Source: JAWVZS01 sp964507825
GTDB lineage: Archaea; Thermoproteota; Nitrososphaeria; Nitrososphaerales; Nitrosopumilaceae
Assembly: GCA_964507825.1 (NCBI GenBank)
Contig: CAZDQM010000036.1
Span: 1-5,413 of the forward strand
DNA: 5,413 nt
Direction of reading: 5' to 3'
Shown here: positions 5,410 to 5,413 of the stretch, one piece after another
Layout: each line of letters opens with the position of its first letter
Numbering within the stretch: position 1 is the stretch's first letter
Notes under the pieces: model-generated
What the model saw: only the letters and a program-made list of their open reading frames with translations
Told to the model about the DNA's origin: nothing
Databases searched by the model: none
Made by a program: the position numbers and the translations under genes

Positions 5410-5413
5410 ATAT

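Noticed and set aside
1..5413. CRISPR array, insertion sequence, tRNA gene or attachment site
   Set aside because: I saw no regularly spaced repeats, transposase motifs, terminal inverted repeats or tRNA-like cloverleaf with a T-loop consensus on either strand.

Overview
The window looks like ordinary chromosomal DNA of an ammonia-oxidising-type archaeon (Thaumarchaeota/Nitrososphaerota, Nitrosopumilus/Cenarchaeum-like). The reasons are tightly packed genes all on the + strand, heavy use of ATA (Ile) and AGA/AGG (Arg) codons, TATA-like boxes about 27 bases before several starts, short T-tract terminators, and protein types that fit the group: an LLM-class F420/flavin oxidoreductase, an archaeal thiolase with a DUF35 partner, and an Hjc-like nuclease. 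The assignment is by pattern recognition only; no database was searched.

Layout. Bases 1 to about 42 resemble the extreme 3' end of a 23S rRNA gene, so the window may start at an assembly break in an rRNA operon. An AT-rich spacer with T-runs and small inverted repeats follows. Bases 404-1402 encode a stand-alone HNH endonuclease with an intact zinc-binding HNH motif and no methyltransferase beside it. After a 169-base spacer comes a three-gene operon: LLM oxidoreductase (1572-2537), thiolase (2534-3646) and a 98-residue DUF35 zinc-ribbon/OB-fold protein (3643-3939). The first two genes overlap by ATGA. The last two overlap by CTGA, which implies that the DUF35 gene starts at CTG, supported by a six-base Shine-Dalgarno match six bases upstream. 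Then come an Hjc-like PD-(D/E)XK nuclease (4033-4539) and a 283-residue protein of unknown function (4558-5409), which ends four bases before the window does.

How the genes work together. Thiolase and DUF35 protein are a known archaeal pairing for acetoacetyl-CoA-type C-C bond chemistry (in other archaea together with HMG-CoA synthase, which is absent here). The translationally coupled LLM oxidoreductase suggests a redox step in the same acyl-CoA pathway, but the substrate cannot be read from the sequence. The HNH protein is probably an accessory, defence-type nuclease. The Hjc-like protein is probably a DNA-processing enzyme. The final gene is unassigned.

I do not see a clear new multi-gene system. 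The strongest unusual points are the CTG start of the DUF35 gene, the thiolase that lacks both usual positions for a second catalytic cysteine, the lone HNH nuclease next to a probable rRNA end, and the uncharacterised last gene.
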